Below, one piece after another: positions 34,450 through 44,230 of a stretch of DNA of 64,000 nucleotides. Every line of letters starts with the position of its first letter. Position 1 is the first letter of the stretch. This DNA is from Chitinophaga chungangae. GTDB lineage: Bacteria > Bacteroidota > Bacteroidia > Chitinophagales > Chitinophagaceae. The position numbers and the translations under genes are program-made. Below the pieces are notes generated by a model that ran no database searches, was not told where the DNA came from, and saw only the letters and a list, made by a program, of their open reading frames with translations. Location of the stretch: assembly GCF_017742215.1 (NCBI RefSeq), contig NZ_JAGHKP010000003.1, positions 248,001 to 312,000 of the forward strand, in the 5' to 3' direction.

Positions 34450-34474
34450 CCCCCGTCTTGCACGGGGCTTTTTT
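34450..34474 (+). terminator. Hairpin plus T-run upstream of the cytochrome-type gene (terminator or attenuator)
   Basis: CCCCGT pairs with ACGGGG across a five-base loop and is followed by C and six T residues. No plus-strand gene ends here; the next gene starts 115 bases downstream. It may terminate an unannotated short transcript from the 34.3-34.45 kb gap or act as a leader attenuator. The rest of the 291-base gap holds only the minus-strand promoter candidate at 34368. Confidence 0.5.
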
Positions 34475-34588
34475 ACAGGCGGGCCGTTTAAATTTTATTG
34501 CCGGTGGAGTAGTGCTTTGCCGGTTTTCGGCAGTCTTATAATTACACAGGTTATCATTCAGCTGATAAAAAGACTACCCAATCCACAT

Positions 34589-37183
34589 ATGAAAAGGAAA
34601 TTGTTTTTTTCTGTACTCATTGCCGCTTCCATTCTGCTCGTATATCGCTGCAGCGTTCCGCGGCACAGCGCTTCGCGGGTAACGCCCCTGCAAAAGCCCC
34701 TGCCGAGGGATTCCGCGGGGAAGATCATCGTACGTACGAACCCTGACGGGGCCTATTTATCGCCGGAGGAAAGCCTCGCCTCCATTTATCTTCCCAAAGG
34801 CTATCACCTGGAACTGGTGGCCAGCGAACCGATGGTCAAAGAGCCGGTCGCCATCGCCTGGGACGGCAACGGCCGCATGTTCGTGTCTGAAATGCGCACT
34901 TACATGCAGGATGTGGACGGATCGGACGAAAACGCGCCCGTATCGAGGGTTTCGCTGCTGGAAGATACGGACGGCGACGGCGTAATGGACAAAAGTTCCG
35001 TGTACATAGACAGCCTGCTGCTGCCGCGCATGATCCTGTGCGTGGGAAATAAGCTCCTGGTCAGCGAAACCTATACCAACAATATCTGGTCGTACGAAGA
35101 TGCGGACCACGACGGCAAAGCGGACAAAAAAACGCAAGTGTACGGCAACAGCACTCCCCATAAAGGAAATCTCGAGCACCAGCGAAGCGGCCTTATCTGG
35201 AATATCGACAACCGCATCTATACCACCTACGAAAACCTGCGCTACCGCTATACCGGCGGCAAACTCACCGCGGATACGATGTTTACGGGATACGGCCAAT
35301 GGGGCGTGGGGAACGACGATTACGGCCGGTTGTTTTTTTCCGCGGCCGGAGGCGAAGTGCCCGCTTACGGATTCCAGATCAACCCGTTTTACGGGCGGTA
35401 CGATGTGCCGGGGCAGCTGGACAAGGATTTTAACGCCGTGTGGCCGGTGATCGCCACGCCAGACGTACAGGGCGGGCCGGTAAGGCTGCGGCCGGACAGT
35501 ACCCTGAACCATTTTACCGGTTGTTGCGGCCAGTCCGTTTTCAGGGGAGCCGCGCTGCCGGCCGATCTTAAAGGAGACCTTATCATTTGCGAGCCCGTAG
35601 GCCGGCTGATCCGCCGGGCGAGGGTGAGCAACCGCAACGGTATCCGGGTGTTAGGGAATGTATACGACAAAGAAGAATTCATCGTTTCCACCGACATGAA
35701 CTTCCGCCCCGTGAATACCGCCAACGGGCCGGATGGTTGCCTGTACATCGTAGACATGCACCGCGGCATTATCCAGGAAGGCAACTGGACGCGCAAGGGA
35801 AGTTACCTGCGCCCCGAAATACAAAAACGCGGATTGGATAAAAATGTGGGTCACGGAAGAATTTACCGGCTGGTGCATGACGGCTTCAAACCCGCTGCCA
35901 GACCCAATATGCTGCAACGTAAAAGCGGCGAACTGGTCGCTTACCTGGCGAATGCCGACGGCTGGTGGAGAGACAATGCGCAGAAAGAACTGATCGTTCG
36001 GGGAGACAGGTCGGTGACGCCCGCGTTACAGCAAATGCTGAGCACGCATCCTTTCGAACTGGCCCGTCTTCACGCGCTCTGGACGCTCGAAGGCCTGGAC
36101 GCCGCGGATAAATCGATCGTCGAACTGGCGTTGAAAGACACCAGCGCGCAGATCCGCAAAGCAGCGGTGGTTATCAGCGAACGGTATCTTAAAACAAAGG
36201 ATGAAGGCATGTTGAAACTGCTGGCGGACCACGTTAACGAACAGGATGCGGACGTGCAGTCGCAGCTGGCCGCTTCGCTTTCCTATTACGCGTTCGGCGA
36301 TTCGAAAATGATTGTGGACAGGTTGATCAGGACTGCCGGCAATGTTAAAAATGTTACCGAAGTAGCGGCGCTGGTGGAGAAAAATAAAAGCCAGAAAATG
36401 TATGGCATGGACGTGACGGGTTTATCTGCCGGCGACAAGACCGTTGTGTTGAAAGGCCGTGAAACTTTCCAGCAGGTGTGCGCCACTTGTCATGGTGAAA
36501 ACGGGAAAGGTGTGTCTGTTGGCGGAAACCCAATGGCAGCGCCGCCCTTGGCCGGTTCCAAACGGGCGGGGGACAGGGATGCGCTGGTGAAGATCCTGCT
36601 GCACGGTTTGTCCGGCCCGATAGACGGGAAAATTTACCCGGACGTAATGGCCCCGCTGGGCATTTCGAACAGCGACGAATGGGTGGCGCAGGTGCTGAGT
36701 TATGTGCATTACCGCTTCAGGCCGGCTGGCAGTAATTTTACGGCGATCAGCATCGAAGAGGTGAAGAAGATACGCGCGGCTACCGAAGGCCGTACCGACC
36801 TGTTTACGATTTCGGAATTGGAAAGGAAGGAGGAAACGCCAAAACCGTCATCTTCTTCCCCCAAAACAACTGCGCCGGCGAAAAAGACAACCGCAGGCAA
36901 TAAACCCGTTGTGGTGGAAAAAACGAAAACATTTGCGGATGAAAAACGAATATTGGCAAAACTGGATTGCCAGGCTTGTCATAAACCGGATATGAAGCTG
37001 GTGGGCCCTTCGTATAAAGACATTGCGCGGAAATACAAACGCACGGAGGTCAATGTCGCCAGGCTGGCTTCGAAAATAATTTCCGGCGGCTCCGGTACCT
37101 GGGGCACTGTGCCGATGACGGCCCATCCGACCCTGGCGGTTGCCGATGCGCGGAAGATCGTTCATTATATATTGTCCCTATAA
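34589..37183 (+). CDS. Exported propeller/HEAT protein with two cytochrome c domains
   Basis: An 864-residue lipoprotein-like or exported protein (signal MKRKLFFSVLIAASILLVYRC, Cys 21). Order: dehydrogenase-like beta-propeller (about 60-480) with EDTDGDGVMDK and EDADHDGKADKK metal loops; HEAT-like helices (about 490-610); a first cytochrome c domain with CATCH at 631-635; a Ser/Thr/Lys/Pro-rich linker (about 745-785); and a second, class I c551/c552-like domain with CQACH at 794-798 and a likely Met ligand in GTVPMTAH. It shares its layout with the gene at 21949 but has one more heme. The substrate is unknown. ATG 34589 is chosen on the signal peptide. Confidence 0.8.
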   Translation: MKRKLFFSVLIAASILLVYRCSVPRHSASRVTPLQKPLPRDSAGKIIVRTNPDGAYLSPEESLASIYLPKGYHLELVASEPMVKEPVAIAWDGNGRMFVSEMRTYMQDVDGSDENAPVSRVSLLEDTDGDGVMDKSSVYIDSLLLPRMILCVGNKLLVSETYTNNIWSYEDADHDGKADKKTQVYGNSTPHKGNLEHQRSGLIWNIDNRIYTTYENLRYRYTGGKLTADTMFTGYGQWGVGNDDYGRLFFSAAGGEVPAYGFQINPFYGRYDVPGQLDKDFNAVWPVIATPDVQGGPVRLRPDSTLNHFTGCCGQSVFRGAALPADLKGDLIICEPVGRLIRRARVSNRNGIRVLGNVYDKEEFIVSTDMNFRPVNTANGPDGCLYIVDMHRGIIQEGNWTRKGSYLRPEIQKRGLDKNVGHGRIYRLVHDGFKPAARPNMLQRKSGELVAYLANADGWWRDNAQKELIVRGDRSVTPALQQMLSTHPFELARLHALWTLEGLDAADKSIVELALKDTSAQIRKAAVVISERYLKTKDEGMLKLLADHVNEQDADVQSQLAASLSYYAFGDSKMIVDRLIRTAGNVKNVTEVAALVEKNKSQKMYGMDVTGLSAGDKTVVLKGRETFQQVCATCHGENGKGVSVGGNPMAAPPLAGSKRAGDRDALVKILLHGLSGPIDGKIYPDVMAPLGISNSDEWVAQVLSYVHYRFRPAGSNFTAISIEEVKKIRAATEGRTDLFTISELERKEETPKPSSSSPKTTAPAKKTTAGNKPVVVEKTKTFADEKRILAKLDCQACHKPDMKLVGPSYKDIARKYKRTEVNVARLASKIISGGSGTWGTVPMTAHPTLAVADARKIVHYILSL

Positions 37184-37207
37184 AAGGGGAAGAGACGTTT
37201 ATAGAAC

Positions 37208-37236
37208 CGGAAGCCCGCCCGCAGAGCGGGCTTCCG
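37208..37236 (+). terminator. Strong hairpin after the cytochrome-type gene
   Basis: Perfect stem of at least 10 bases (GGAAGCCCGC with GCGGGCTTCC) around a seven-base loop. No true T-run follows (GTGTTT), so it may be a Rho-independent terminator of moderate strength or a processing site. Confidence 0.55.
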
Positions 37237-37345
37237 TGTTTACACGAAACCGCCTGCTGACATCTTTATACCTGCCGCATACCTGCAGAGTTGTTCGCGG
37301 AAGGAGACCAAAGGGGGGAAAACTGGGAAATTTCATTTAAACTTT

Positions 37346-37353
37346 TACCTTTG
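37346..37353 (+). promoter_or_regulatory. Candidate -7 element (TACCTTTG) for the sigma factor gene
   Basis: Matches TAnnTTTG. It lies 115 bases upstream of the GTG start at 37469, leaving a leader with no other feature seen. Confidence 0.45.
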
Positions 37354-37468
37354 CCCCCGATTTGCCGTTTCATCCACGGGAATTAACCATTTAAACCGAC
37401 GATTTTCCGTTCCTGTTCTATCCTGCCGCCCCCGAGAGAATTAATATTTAACCAGGAACTCTTAACAA

Positions 37469-38053
37469 GTGCCGGCTGAACCGCTACATAATGATGAGAC
37501 AGTGCTGCTCCTGCGTATCGCCGAAGGCGACGAACAGGCTTTTGCGTCCCTGTTCATGACCTGGGCTACACCGCTGGCTGCTATTGCCATGCGGATACTG
37601 AAGAACGAATACGCCCGCCAGGAAGTGGTGCAGGAGGTATTTATCAAAGTATGGCTGAACCGGGACAAGCTGGGCAAAGTAGAGCACCTGGGCGCCTGGC
37701 TGCGCAAGATCACCATCAACCAAAGCCTGCTTGCATTGCAGCGGCATGCGGCGAGCGATAAACGCCTTGCGGAGCTGCGCCTTACACAGGACGAGCTGCA
37801 GGAACAGGCCAATACCCTCGAACTGAAAGAAACCCGCCGCCTCGTGCACGAAGCCATCGAATCGCTGCCGGCGCAGCGGAGGACCATCTACCGGCTGAAC
37901 CGCGTGGAAGGAAAAACCACGAAAGAGATCGCCCAAGAGCTGCAGCTCAGTCATGGTTACGTACGCAACGCCCTGAGCGCCGCCCTGGCGGCCATCCGCG
38001 ACCGGCTCGCCGGTTCGGGGCTGCTGGTTTTACTGCTGTTAGTACACCACTAG
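37469..38053 (+). CDS. ECF-type RNA polymerase sigma factor
   Basis: A 194-residue sigma-70 family ECF factor. Region 2 (about 20-85) includes FASLFMTWATPL and the DNA-melting stretch VVQEVFIKVWLNRDKL. Region 4 (about 125-180) has LPAQRRTIYRLNRVEGKTTKEIAQELQLSHGYVRNALSAALAAIR. It ends in a hydrophobic tail (LLVLLLLV), a feature often seen in Bacteroidota ECF factors of SusCD loci. GTG 37469 is the only start that retains region 2. It is followed by a FecR anti-sigma gene and a SusC with an STN domain, which together make up a cell-surface signalling relay. Confidence 0.9.
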   Translation: MPAEPLHNDETVLLLRIAEGDEQAFASLFMTWATPLAAIAMRILKNEYARQEVVQEVFIKVWLNRDKLGKVEHLGAWLRKITINQSLLALQRHAASDKRLAELRLTQDELQEQANTLELKETRRLVHEAIESLPAQRRTIYRLNRVEGKTTKEIAQELQLSHGYVRNALSAALAAIRDRLAGSGLLVLLLLVHH

Positions 38054-38114
38054 AAAATTTTTTTCTTACCATGATGACATTTTTCCCCGTTCCCTGATCT
38101 TATACTTGAACAGC

Positions 38115-39263
38115 ATGGAAAATACCCGGTTACAACAAATAGTGAAGAACTTCCTGGACGATAAGCTGGACGCGGCAGGCCAGCGGGAATTCTACGCATT
38201 ACTGGGCGACCCGCGACAACGGGAGGCCCTGGCGGAAATATTCATGGAACTTACCGGGCAGCCCGATATGGGCCTGTCTTTCGACGGATCTTTGCTGCCT
38301 TTGCTGGAAAAAGCGACGGCAGTGGACGTTCCGCGTACAACGCCCGTGCGGCGCATGCGTTACTGGAGCTGGGCCGCGGCCGCGGCGCTGCTGGTGATTG
38401 CGGCGGGCGTTTACCGGCTCACGGAACAACGCGCGGCCCAACCGGCCGCAACCGTACAACGCGCGGACAAGACCGCGCCCGGCAAACAGGGCGCCGTGCT
38501 CACGCTGGCAGATGGTTCCACCGTGATGCTGGACAGCATGGGCAACGGCGTGGTGGCCAGCCAGGGCGGCACCAGCGTGGTGCTCAATGAAGGCCAGCTG
38601 GCATACGATCCCGGGGAAAACGGCGATGCGGGCAATACCTTCAACACCATTTCCACGCCCAGGGGCAGGCAGTTCCGCATCGTATTGCCGGATGGCACAA
38701 AGGTGTGGCTGAATGCGGCTTCCTCCGTACGTTACCCGGTTGCGTTCACGGGAAACACGCGCGAGGTGAGCATTACCGGCGAAGCTTATTTTGAAGTGGC
38801 GGCGGACGCAACCAAACCATTCAGCGTGCATTTCGCGGAAAAAGGCGTGGTGGAAGTACTTGGTACCGCGTTCAACATCAACGCATACACGGACGAGCCG
38901 TCGGTAAAAGCCACGCTGCTGCGCGGAAGCATCCGCGTGAACCGGCAGCGGGTATTGCAGCCGGGAGAACAGGCGGACATCAACGACAACAACGATATGA
39001 CCGTGAACAGCGACGAGGACGCAGAGAACGCCATCGCCTGGAAGAACGGATTGTTTGTAATGAGCAGCACGGACCTGCCGGCACTCTTCCGGCAGATATC
39101 CCGCTGGTATGATATAGAAGTAATCATGAAAGGGCAACTGCCTCACCGCTCATTCGGCGGCACTATCGGCCGGAATGTAGGACTGGCGGACATTATAGAA
39201 GCATTGAATATATATGGGGTGAACTGCAGACTAGATAATGGACAATTGATCGTACAACCATAA
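38115..39263 (+). CDS. FecR-family anti-sigma factor
   Basis: A 382-residue inner-membrane regulator. The cytoplasmic N-terminus (about 1-75) would bind the sigma factor. One membrane helix follows (about 80-98, YWSWAAAAALLVIAAGVY), then the periplasmic FecR domain (NTISTPRGRQFRIVLPDGTKVWLNAASSVRYP, EVSITGEAYFEVAADATKPF, VLGTAFNINAY) and a C-terminal DUF4974-type region resembling an STN partner fold. ATG 38115 is used in preference to TTG 38106. It is expected to relay substrate binding at the STN-SusC downstream to the sigma factor upstream. Confidence 0.9.
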   Translation: MENTRLQQIVKNFLDDKLDAAGQREFYALLGDPRQREALAEIFMELTGQPDMGLSFDGSLLPLLEKATAVDVPRTTPVRRMRYWSWAAAAALLVIAAGVYRLTEQRAAQPAATVQRADKTAPGKQGAVLTLADGSTVMLDSMGNGVVASQGGTSVVLNEGQLAYDPGENGDAGNTFNTISTPRGRQFRIVLPDGTKVWLNAASSVRYPVAFTGNTREVSITGEAYFEVAADATKPFSVHFAEKGVVEVLGTAFNINAYTDEPSVKATLLRGSIRVNRQRVLQPGEQADINDNNDMTVNSDEDAENAIAWKNGLFVMSSTDLPALFRQISRWYDIEVIMKGQLPHRSFGGTIGRNVGLADIIEALNIYGVNCRLDNGQLIVQP

Positions 39264-39380
39264 AGACATTAACCCAAAAAGAAAAACCGCCCCGTCTGAT
39301 CCACGGAGCGGTAATAAGGTCGGGTTAATAATAGACAATACGAGTTCTGTTTTATTTATCAACCAAAACCAACCAAATGT

Positions 39381-42300
39381 ATGCATTTAATTGCGTTTTT
39401 GGTCCGGCATTTTTATGTGCCTGCCGGATTACTGATGAGACGTTTGCGGCGTACGAAAACAGCCGCGTTCCTTCTCCTTGTTGTGTGCCTCCTTACCAGC
39501 GCTGTTAGCGCGCAACGGGTAAGCCTGAACCTGAAAAAAGCTTCCATGAAGGAGATCTTCGGAAAACTGGAAGCGCAAACGGGCATGTCTTTTATGTGGG
39601 ACGAACAGGTGATCCGCCGCACTGCGCCGCAGGACGTGCAGCTAAGCAACACCACGCTGCCCGAAGCCATGGACGTGGTGCTGCGCAATCAGCCGCTCAC
39701 TTACCGCATTGTGAACAGGATGGTGGTGATCAATGAAAAACCTGCTGCCGTACCATCCGTTTCCGTCGCAACGTACCTTTCCGGCACCGTGCGCGATGAA
39801 GACGGCAAGCCCGTTCCTTTCGCCACCGTTCGTATCAAAGCCACCACCTCCGGCGCGGTCACTTCGCCGGACGGTACTTTCCGTTTTGCGATAAGAGGAT
39901 TTCCTTTGACGCTGCAGGTAAGCTGCCAGGGCTATACGCCGGTGGAGATCAACGTAAAAACGGCAGGGCCGGTAAACGTGATGCTCAAACGTTCGCAGCA
40001 GCAGATCAACGAAGTAGTGGTAACCACGGGCATCTTCAACCGTAAGAAGGAAAGTTTCACCGGCGCTGTAACCACCGTTACCGCCGAGCAGCTTGCCGCC
40101 TTTGGCAACCGCAACCTGATCACTTCCCTGCGCAACATCGATCCATCCTTCAACATCGTGGAGAGCAACACTTTCGGCTCCAATCCCAACCGGCTGCCGG
40201 AGATACAGATCCGCGGCAATTCCAGCCTGCCGAATGTGAACGAGCTGCAGGACGAAACACGCGTGGGCATGAACACCCCGCTGGTGATCCTGGACGGTTT
40301 TCAGTCCAACCTGCAAAAGCTGCTCGACATCAACCAGAACGAAGTGGAATCGATCACGATGCTGAAAGACGCTTCTGCCACGGCCATTTATGGCTCGCGC
40401 GGCGCGAACGGCGTGATCGTGATCAAAACGAGGGCGCCCAGGCCGGGCAAGCTGCGCCTGGCTTACCGCGGAGACGTGAACATCGAGATGCCCGACCTTT
40501 CCGCTTACGACGTGCTGAACGCGCGCGAGAAACTCGAGCTGGAATATAAAGTTGGCCTGTACGACAACGCCCGCGCGGAAAACGACGTACCGCTGAAACA
40601 ATATTATAACTACCTGATGAGCGAAGTGAACCGCGGCGTGGAAACCGACTGGCTGTCTAAACCCGTGCGCACCGGCATCGGGCAGCGGCATAACCTCCGG
40701 ATGGAAGGAGGGGACAACCAGTTCCGTTATTCCATCTCCGCGCAGCTCAACGACATCCAGGGCGTGATGAAAGGCTCCAGCCGCCGGGTGTTCAACGGTA
40801 CCATCAACCTCAGTTATTTTTATAAAAACATCCGCTTCACCAATAACCTGCAGATAGGGCTGGGGGAGAGCCACGAAAGCCCTTACGGTTCTTTTTCCGA
40901 TTATGCGAAGATGAACCCTTACTGGTCTGCGTACGATGAAAAAGGACGCGTCAAAAAGATCCTCGGCGACCCCGGCTCCACCATTTACACCAACCGCTGG
41001 AGCCCGCTGCCTACCAATCCCTTGTACGACGCTACCTTAAACACTTTCCAGGAATATAAAACTTCGGACATTACGAACAACCTGTCCGTAGAATGGAACA
41101 TCACCCCGGACCTCACCTTCCGCGGCAGGCTGGGCCTGACCAAACTGAATTCGGATTCCGATTATTTCCGCCCTGCGGACCATACCGCCTTTGCCTCCAC
41201 GGAAAACATCCTCCGCAGGGGCTCTTACCGTTACGGCGTAAACAAAGGCTTCCGTTACGACGCCAGCGCCAACCTCAGCTACACGCGCCAGATCGGCAAC
41301 CACGCCGTGTTTGCCGGGCTGGATTACAACATACGCGAAAGCAAGGCTTCCGGTTACAGCTTCCTGGCGGAAGGGTTTGCCAATCCTAATTTCGATTTTA
41401 TTTCCATGGCGCTGCAATACGCCGAAAACGGCAAACCGGGCGGCAGCGAAAGCCTCGCCCGCTCCGTGGGCGTAACCGGCAGTGTGAACTATACTTATGA
41501 CGAAAGGTATTTCATGGACCTGTCTCTCCGTTCAGACGGCGCTTCGCAGTTCGGAAGGCTGAACCGTTTCGCGCCGTTCTGGTCCGCGGGCCTCGGCTGG
41601 AACCTGCACAAAGAACGGATGTTCAAAGACCTTTCCTGGGTGAACCGCCTGAAACTGCGCGGCTCCGCCGGCGTAACCGGTTCGCAGGACTTCAACGCAT
41701 ACCAGGCATTGTCTACCTACGGGTATTATACCAACGACCGGTATTACAACTGGACCGGTTCCTACCTCATGGGCCTGGGCAACGAATCCCTGAAATGGCA
41801 GCAGAAAATGAACTACGACGTGGGCCTGGAGGCGGATCTTTTCAACCGCCGCTTTACCATGGTAGCCGATTATTATATCGAGACCACGAACGGCCTTATA
41901 TCCTTTGTAAACCTCCCGTCGTCCAGCGGCTTTTCCGGCTATATCGAGAATATCGGGAAGCTGGAGAACCGCGGGATAGAGCTGAAAGCGACCGTGTTCG
42001 TTGTGCGGAACATGCAGAAAGGCATTACCTGGAGCGTAAGCGGCGCGATGGTGCACAACGTGAACAAGATCGTGCAGATCTCCGACGCGCTCAAAGCCGC
42101 GCAGAAAAGCATTGCCAGCGCGAAGAGCGCCGTTCCGGGTTACCTGTACATGGAAGGGTATTCCACCAACACCATCTGGGTGGTGCCTTCGCTGGGCATA
42201 GACCCCAGTACCGGTAAAGAACTGTACCTGGACCGCAATGGCGAGCCCACCTATATCTGGGACCCGCTCGACCTTCGCGCCAGCGGTATCAGCGAACCGA

Positions 42301-42746
42301 AATACTTCGGCAACTTCAGCACCCTGCTGCGTTATAAAAATCTTTCCATGAACCTGAGCTTCGGTTACCGCCTCGGCGGGCAGCTGTACAATCAAACGCT
42401 CATCAACAAAGTGGAGAACGCGGACTATAAATACAACGTGGATTCCCGGGTGTACGACAACCGCTGGCAGCAGCCGGGGGACAACGCCGCTTTCAAAGGC
42501 CTGCTGGTAACCACACCCACGAACAGGACTTCCCGTTTCGTGCAGGATGAAAGAACGCTGAACCTGCAGAACGCCAACTTCCAGTACGATGTGAAAAGTT
42601 CCTTCGCGAAAAAGCTGAAGATGGAAGCGCTTTCTTTCTCCGCGAACATGGCCGATCTCTTTTACCTGTCTACCGTACGGCGCGAAAGAGGCACTACTTA
42701 CCCGTTCTCGCGGCAGCTGTCTTTCACCGTAAACGCACTTTTTTAA
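39381..42746 (+). CDS. SusC-family TonB-dependent transporter with STN signalling domain
   Basis: A 1121-residue outer-membrane transporter. The signal peptide lies at about 25-45 (AAFLLLVVCLLTSAVSAQ); ATG 39435 is a shorter alternative start that fits it better. An STN domain (about 46-115; LNLKKASMKEIFGKLEAQTG) comes next, then a carboxypeptidase-like fold (about 130-205), INEVVVTTGIFNRKKESFTG, plug (RGNSSLPNVNEL, LVILDG, ITMLKDASATAIYG) and barrel ending with a terminal Phe. The STN domain would contact the FecR protein encoded upstream, so import and gene induction are linked. The substrate is unknown: no degradative enzyme is encoded in the run. Confidence 0.92.
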   Translation: MHLIAFLVRHFYVPAGLLMRRLRRTKTAAFLLLVVCLLTSAVSAQRVSLNLKKASMKEIFGKLEAQTGMSFMWDEQVIRRTAPQDVQLSNTTLPEAMDVVLRNQPLTYRIVNRMVVINEKPAAVPSVSVATYLSGTVRDEDGKPVPFATVRIKATTSGAVTSPDGTFRFAIRGFPLTLQVSCQGYTPVEINVKTAGPVNVMLKRSQQQINEVVVTTGIFNRKKESFTGAVTTVTAEQLAAFGNRNLITSLRNIDPSFNIVESNTFGSNPNRLPEIQIRGNSSLPNVNELQDETRVGMNTPLVILDGFQSNLQKLLDINQNEVESITMLKDASATAIYGSRGANGVIVIKTRAPRPGKLRLAYRGDVNIEMPDLSAYDVLNAREKLELEYKVGLYDNARAENDVPLKQYYNYLMSEVNRGVETDWLSKPVRTGIGQRHNLRMEGGDNQFRYSISAQLNDIQGVMKGSSRRVFNGTINLSYFYKNIRFTNNLQIGLGESHESPYGSFSDYAKMNPYWSAYDEKGRVKKILGDPGSTIYTNRWSPLPTNPLYDATLNTFQEYKTSDITNNLSVEWNITPDLTFRGRLGLTKLNSDSDYFRPADHTAFASTENILRRGSYRYGVNKGFRYDASANLSYTRQIGNHAVFAGLDYNIRESKASGYSFLAEGFANPNFDFISMALQYAENGKPGGSESLARSVGVTGSVNYTYDERYFMDLSLRSDGASQFGRLNRFAPFWSAGLGWNLHKERMFKDLSWVNRLKLRGSAGVTGSQDFNAYQALSTYGYYTNDRYYNWTGSYLMGLGNESLKWQQKMNYDVGLEADLFNRRFTMVADYYIETTNGLISFVNLPSSSGFSGYIENIGKLENRGIELKATVFVVRNMQKGITWSVSGAMVHNVNKIVQISDALKAAQKSIASAKSAVPGYLYMEGYSTNTIWVVPSLGIDPSTGKELYLDRNGEPTYIWDPLDLRASGISEPKYFGNFSTLLRYKNLSMNLSFGYRLGGQLYNQTLINKVENADYKYNVDSRVYDNRWQQPGDNAAFKGLLVTTPTNRTSRFVQDERTLNLQNANFQYDVKSSFAKKLKMEALSFSANMADLFYLSTVRRERGTTYPFSRQLSFTVNALF

Positions 42747-42765
42747 CCGGCAAATTTCGTGTTAC

Positions 42766-44220
42766 ATGACATCGATGAAATATATTCTCACAGGCTTGCT
42801 GGGCATCGCGATCTGCAGCAGCTCCTGTAAAAAATGGCTCACCGTTCAGCCCAAAACGCAGATGCCGGCAGACGTGCTTTTCAGCACGGAAAGCGGCTTC
42901 CAGGATGCGCTGACCGGCGTGTACATCCAGATGAAGTCTTCCGGCGCCTACGGCCAGCAGATGACCTTTGGCACGATCGAAAGGCTTACTTCCTCCTGGG
43001 ACGTAACTTCCAATAGCACCGAGCAGCGCCTGGGCCTGTTCAATTACGGGGACGAAGGCGTGCAGGGCGCGCTGTCGTCCGTTTACGGGGCGGAATACGG
43101 TATTATCGCCGGCATCAACGCCATTCTCGGCGAAGTGGACGCCAAACGGGACGTATTCCAGTCAGAAGGCAGCTACGAAATGATGAAAGGCGAATGCCTG
43201 GCGCTGCGCGCCTATTGCCACCTGGACCTGCTGCGCCTTTTCGGGCCGGTGCCGGGCAACATTCCCGGCGGAACCGTGCTGCCGTATGTCACGAAGATCT
43301 CGCGCGTTCCGAACGAACATGTTTCTTACGAGGAATATAAAGCAGCCCTGCTGAAAGACCTTGCGGAAGCGGAAACGCTGATGAAAGACGTGGATCCTTT
43401 TATAAAATATTCGCAAGCCGACCTGACTAACCCGGGCGGCAGCAGCTCTCCTTTCCGCCCTGAAAACTCCTATTCCGGATGGCGTTACCTGCGTATGAAC
43501 TATTATGCCGTGAAAGCCCTCCAGGCCCGCGCTTACTTATGGTTCAGCGATAACGCCGCCGCTTATGCCGCCGCCAGAACGGTGATAGATGCGAAGAACC
43601 CGGACGGCAACGCGAAGTTCCGCCTCGGCACGCTGAGCGACATGTCCGGCGGCAACCTCAACCTGTCTGTGGAGCACATTTTCGGGTTGTACGACTTCCA
43701 ATTGGAAACGAAGTACCAGGCCAATTTCGTGTCGGGCAACTTCAAAAAAGGCAGCTCGGTGACCACCGTGAGGAACCAGCTGTACGGAAACACGGGCACG
43801 GATATACGGGAAGCTAACCTTTGGGAGCTCGTGACGCTGCTGAACGGTTCCAAATGTTACATCCTGAAAAAATACCGCGCTTCCACGGATGGCTCGCAGG
43901 TAGCGCCTTTCCAGATACCGATGCTGCGCATTGCGGAAATGTACCTCATTGCCGCCGAAGCCGCTCCGGCGGGAGAAGGGCAGCAGTATTGGGAAGCCTT
44001 CCGTACGGCCAGGAACATCGCCGTGACCACGTTGCCCGGTGATCCCGTGCAGGCACAGCTGGAACTGGTGAAAGAATACCGGAAGGAATTTTTCGGCGAA
44101 GGCCAGGGATTTTTCGCCTACAAACGCATCGACGCGCCGAAGGCCAGTTTCCTCTGGGCGCCGTCTGCAGCCGTGATCAATTATACGCCGCCGCTGCCTT
44201 TAAGTGAATTCATTCAATAA
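42766..44220 (+). CDS. SusD-family substrate-binding lipoprotein
   Basis: A 484-residue lipoprotein (lipobox SSSCK, Cys about 24), opening KKWLTVQPKTQMPADVLFSTESGFQDALTGVY as is usual for this SusD subgroup. The TPR-like core includes KGECLALRAYCHLDLLRLFGP, a clear SusD mark, and the C-terminus has PFQIPMLRIAEMYLIAAEAAP and the EYRKEFFGEGQGFFAYKRI segment. It starts 19 bases after the SusC stop. ATG 42775 is an alternative start. Confidence 0.9.
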   Translation: MTSMKYILTGLLGIAICSSSCKKWLTVQPKTQMPADVLFSTESGFQDALTGVYIQMKSSGAYGQQMTFGTIERLTSSWDVTSNSTEQRLGLFNYGDEGVQGALSSVYGAEYGIIAGINAILGEVDAKRDVFQSEGSYEMMKGECLALRAYCHLDLLRLFGPVPGNIPGGTVLPYVTKISRVPNEHVSYEEYKAALLKDLAEAETLMKDVDPFIKYSQADLTNPGGSSSPFRPENSYSGWRYLRMNYYAVKALQARAYLWFSDNAAAYAAARTVIDAKNPDGNAKFRLGTLSDMSGGNLNLSVEHIFGLYDFQLETKYQANFVSGNFKKGSSVTTVRNQLYGNTGTDIREANLWELVTLLNGSKCYILKKYRASTDGSQVAPFQIPMLRIAEMYLIAAEAAPAGEGQQYWEAFRTARNIAVTTLPGDPVQAQLELVKEYRKEFFGEGQGFFAYKRIDAPKASFLWAPSAAVINYTPPLPLSEFIQ

Positions 44221-44230
44221 AACATAACGG

